From NCBI RefSeq assembly GCF_019219075.1, contig NZ_JAHUWJ010000003.1:124001-188000 (forward strand): 64,000 nt of DNA, written 5' to 3'. The DNA is from Chitinophaga sp. sic0106. GTDB taxonomy: Bacteria > Bacteroidota > Bacteroidia > Chitinophagales > Chitinophagaceae. The position numbers were made by a program, and so were the translations under genes. Numbering within the stretch: position 1 is the first letter of the stretch; every line of letters starts with the position of its first letter. The notes beneath the pieces are model-generated. The model had not been told where the DNA came from, ran no database searches, and saw only the letters and a program-made list of their open reading frames with translations. This document shows, one piece after another, positions 63,065-64,000 of this stretch.

Positions 63065-64000
63065 CTATATTTCTTCGGGTAAAAAATCATACTGCTTTTG
63101 ACGCAAATGCTGCAACCGGCGCCTACGAAACGCCGCAAAGCCCTCTTTCAGCGCTTTCTCGCGGGCTTTATCGGGTTGTCCCCCTCCGTATATATCCCGT
63201 GCGTATTGGCTGAATTCCCGGTATAATTCCTGCTCCTGCTGCGATTGCAGGGTACTGCCAATAGAAGCGCGCTTGTCAGGAAAATCGAACCTGTCCCACC
63301 AATGGTAAATATCCGGAAACACATTATCCCCGTATTTAAAGCGCAGGTACCACCAGGGTTCACTATCGCGGTACCGCAGCCAGGCTGGTTTCAGAATTCC
63401 GTACAGGTCCGTAAGCCAGCGTACCCAAATATACAGCAGTAAGAGGCCAACAGCTACGTATATACTCAGTATATACCAGGGTATTCCAAAAAATTCTTTA
63501 GGTCCTTTTTTATGTTGGGGAGATGCAGCCGCCACTGTTTTGGCAAGACTATCCTTCAGGGTCGTCATCATCCCCAGGGAAGGATTTTCTGCTACGTGCA
63601 GCTTTACCGGCGGTAAGCTGCGGGAATACATCCGCGCGGCATAAGGGTTCCACCACGATATTTTAATAGCCGGCAGTTCGAAATCGCCCGCGCCGGTGAG
63701 CAGATAAGTCGTAGTTTGTATACGCTCGCCATTCGCCATCACGTCATTACGTGTATCCTTCAGCGTAGCTGGCTTAGGATAAGTGCTGGCCCAGCTGAGT
63801 TTCGTATCAGGCAGCTCGGGAATAAACTGGGGCAGCGTACCACTAACGTCGACGATTACACTCCGGTCTATCACATCCCCAACTTTAAGCTGATCAGGCG
63901 CCTTATTCCAACGCTGGGTAAGCTGCACGTCAGCGGCCACCAGCCAGCTTTCCCCCTGCGGCAACGTATGGGGCACGGGCTTCACCACAAAGGATTTAGC
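63065..64000 (-). CDS. BatD-like protein (N-terminal part outside window)
   Basis: The frame is open to the right edge, giving about 312 residues of a longer protein. The visible part has an Ig-like domain (QLKVGDVIDRSVIVDVSGTLPQFIPELP and the later YLLTGAGDFELPAIKISWWNP), one membrane helix (WYILSIYVAVGLLLLYIWVRWL) and a charged cytoplasmic tail. This matches BatD-type aerotolerance proteins of Bacteroidota, which work with BatA/B/C. Role and full length cannot be read here. A GTG at 63986-63988 is in frame but the ORF continues beyond it. Confidence 0.75.
   Translation of the reverse strand, partial: AKSFVVKPVPHTLPQGESWLVAADVQLTQRWNKAPDQLKVGDVIDRSVIVDVSGTLPQFIPELPDTKLSWASTYPKPATLKDTRNDVMANGERIQTTTYLLTGAGDFELPAIKISWWNPYAARMYSRSLPPVKLHVAENPSLGMMTTLKDSLAKTVAAASPQHKKGPKEFFGIPWYILSIYVAVGLLLLYIWVRWLTDLYGILKPAWLRYRDSEPWWYLRFKYGDNVFPDIYHWWDRFDFPDKRASIGSTLQSQQEQELYREFSQYARDIYGGGQPDKAREKALKEGFAAFRRRRLQHLRQKQYDFLPEEI

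Overview
The window comes from a Bacteroidota chromosome, most likely a Chitinophaga-type member of the Chitinophagaceae. The lineage is inferred from its families (DUF4251, DUF2490, SusC-like plug domain, BatD-like protein, a peritrophin-type CBM14 domain, GH2 beta-galactosidase), from the rarity of Shine-Dalgarno sequences, and from the repeated Bacteroidota promoter element TAnnTTTG with an upstream TTG or TTTG about 19-20 bases away. I see no rRNA, tRNA, CRISPR array, insertion sequence or prophage. Most of the window looks like ordinary chromosome, with short operons separated by strongly structured intergenic DNA.

Layout. 1-4.6 kb (minus): a HEAT-repeat exported protein (runs off the left edge), a Tat-exported Gfo/Idh/MocA oxidoreductase and a ROK sugar kinase with a LacI-type palindrome at its promoter. 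4.8-6.6 kb: an HxlR regulator and a 3-hydroxyisobutyrate-dehydrogenase-like enzyme, with a cluster of inverted repeats between them. 6.8-12.5 kb: a 1912-residue alpha-2-macroglobulin-like protein that carries a SusC-type carboxypeptidase-regulatory plus plug module. 13.7-18.6 kb (minus): a complete tetR-tolC-emrA-emrB efflux operon. 18.8-23.4 kb: small membrane proteins, a HAD phosphatase, DUF4251, an ankyrin protein and DNA polymerase IV. 23.4-28.3 kb (minus): a four-gene cell-envelope operon made of a thioredoxin/DUF1573 lipoprotein, a small secreted CBM14-like protein, a CBM9-like protein and an outer-membrane receptor. 28.6-31.8 kb: beta-galactosidase. 32-34 kb: four small membrane proteins, including two tandem paralogues, DoxX and HPP. 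34.2-41.5 kb: exodeoxyribonuclease VII, a pseudouridine synthase, YwbE, an XRE/S24 regulator and several small enzymes. 42.5-47.1 kb (minus): a MacA-MacB-TolC efflux operon with separate ATPase and permease. 47.5-55.8 kb: DUF92, tricorn-like protease, Pth2, DUF3472 and AlkB. 55.9-57.7 kb: an ECF41 sigma factor with its usual carboxymuconolactone-decarboxylase partner. 57.8-60.4 kb: a phosphoesterase and a TetR/SDR pair that share a perfect operator palindrome. 60.6-64 kb: a metzincin-discoidin lipoprotein, DUF2490 and a BatD-like protein (runs off the right edge).

The most unusual signal is not a gene. At least seven intergenic sites share one architecture in unrelated sequences: two adjoining long hairpins in which a short block (X) occurs at the outer left, in complement at the junction, and again at the outer right, so that the two hairpins compete for the middle block. 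Two of these sites lie between divergently transcribed genes, where a terminator is not expected. In two others the first arm includes the stop codon of the preceding gene. In separate places, 3' gene ends have been duplicated downstream (59.4 and 33.0 kb). The second candidate system is the CBM14/DUF1573/receptor operon at 23.4-28.3 kb.
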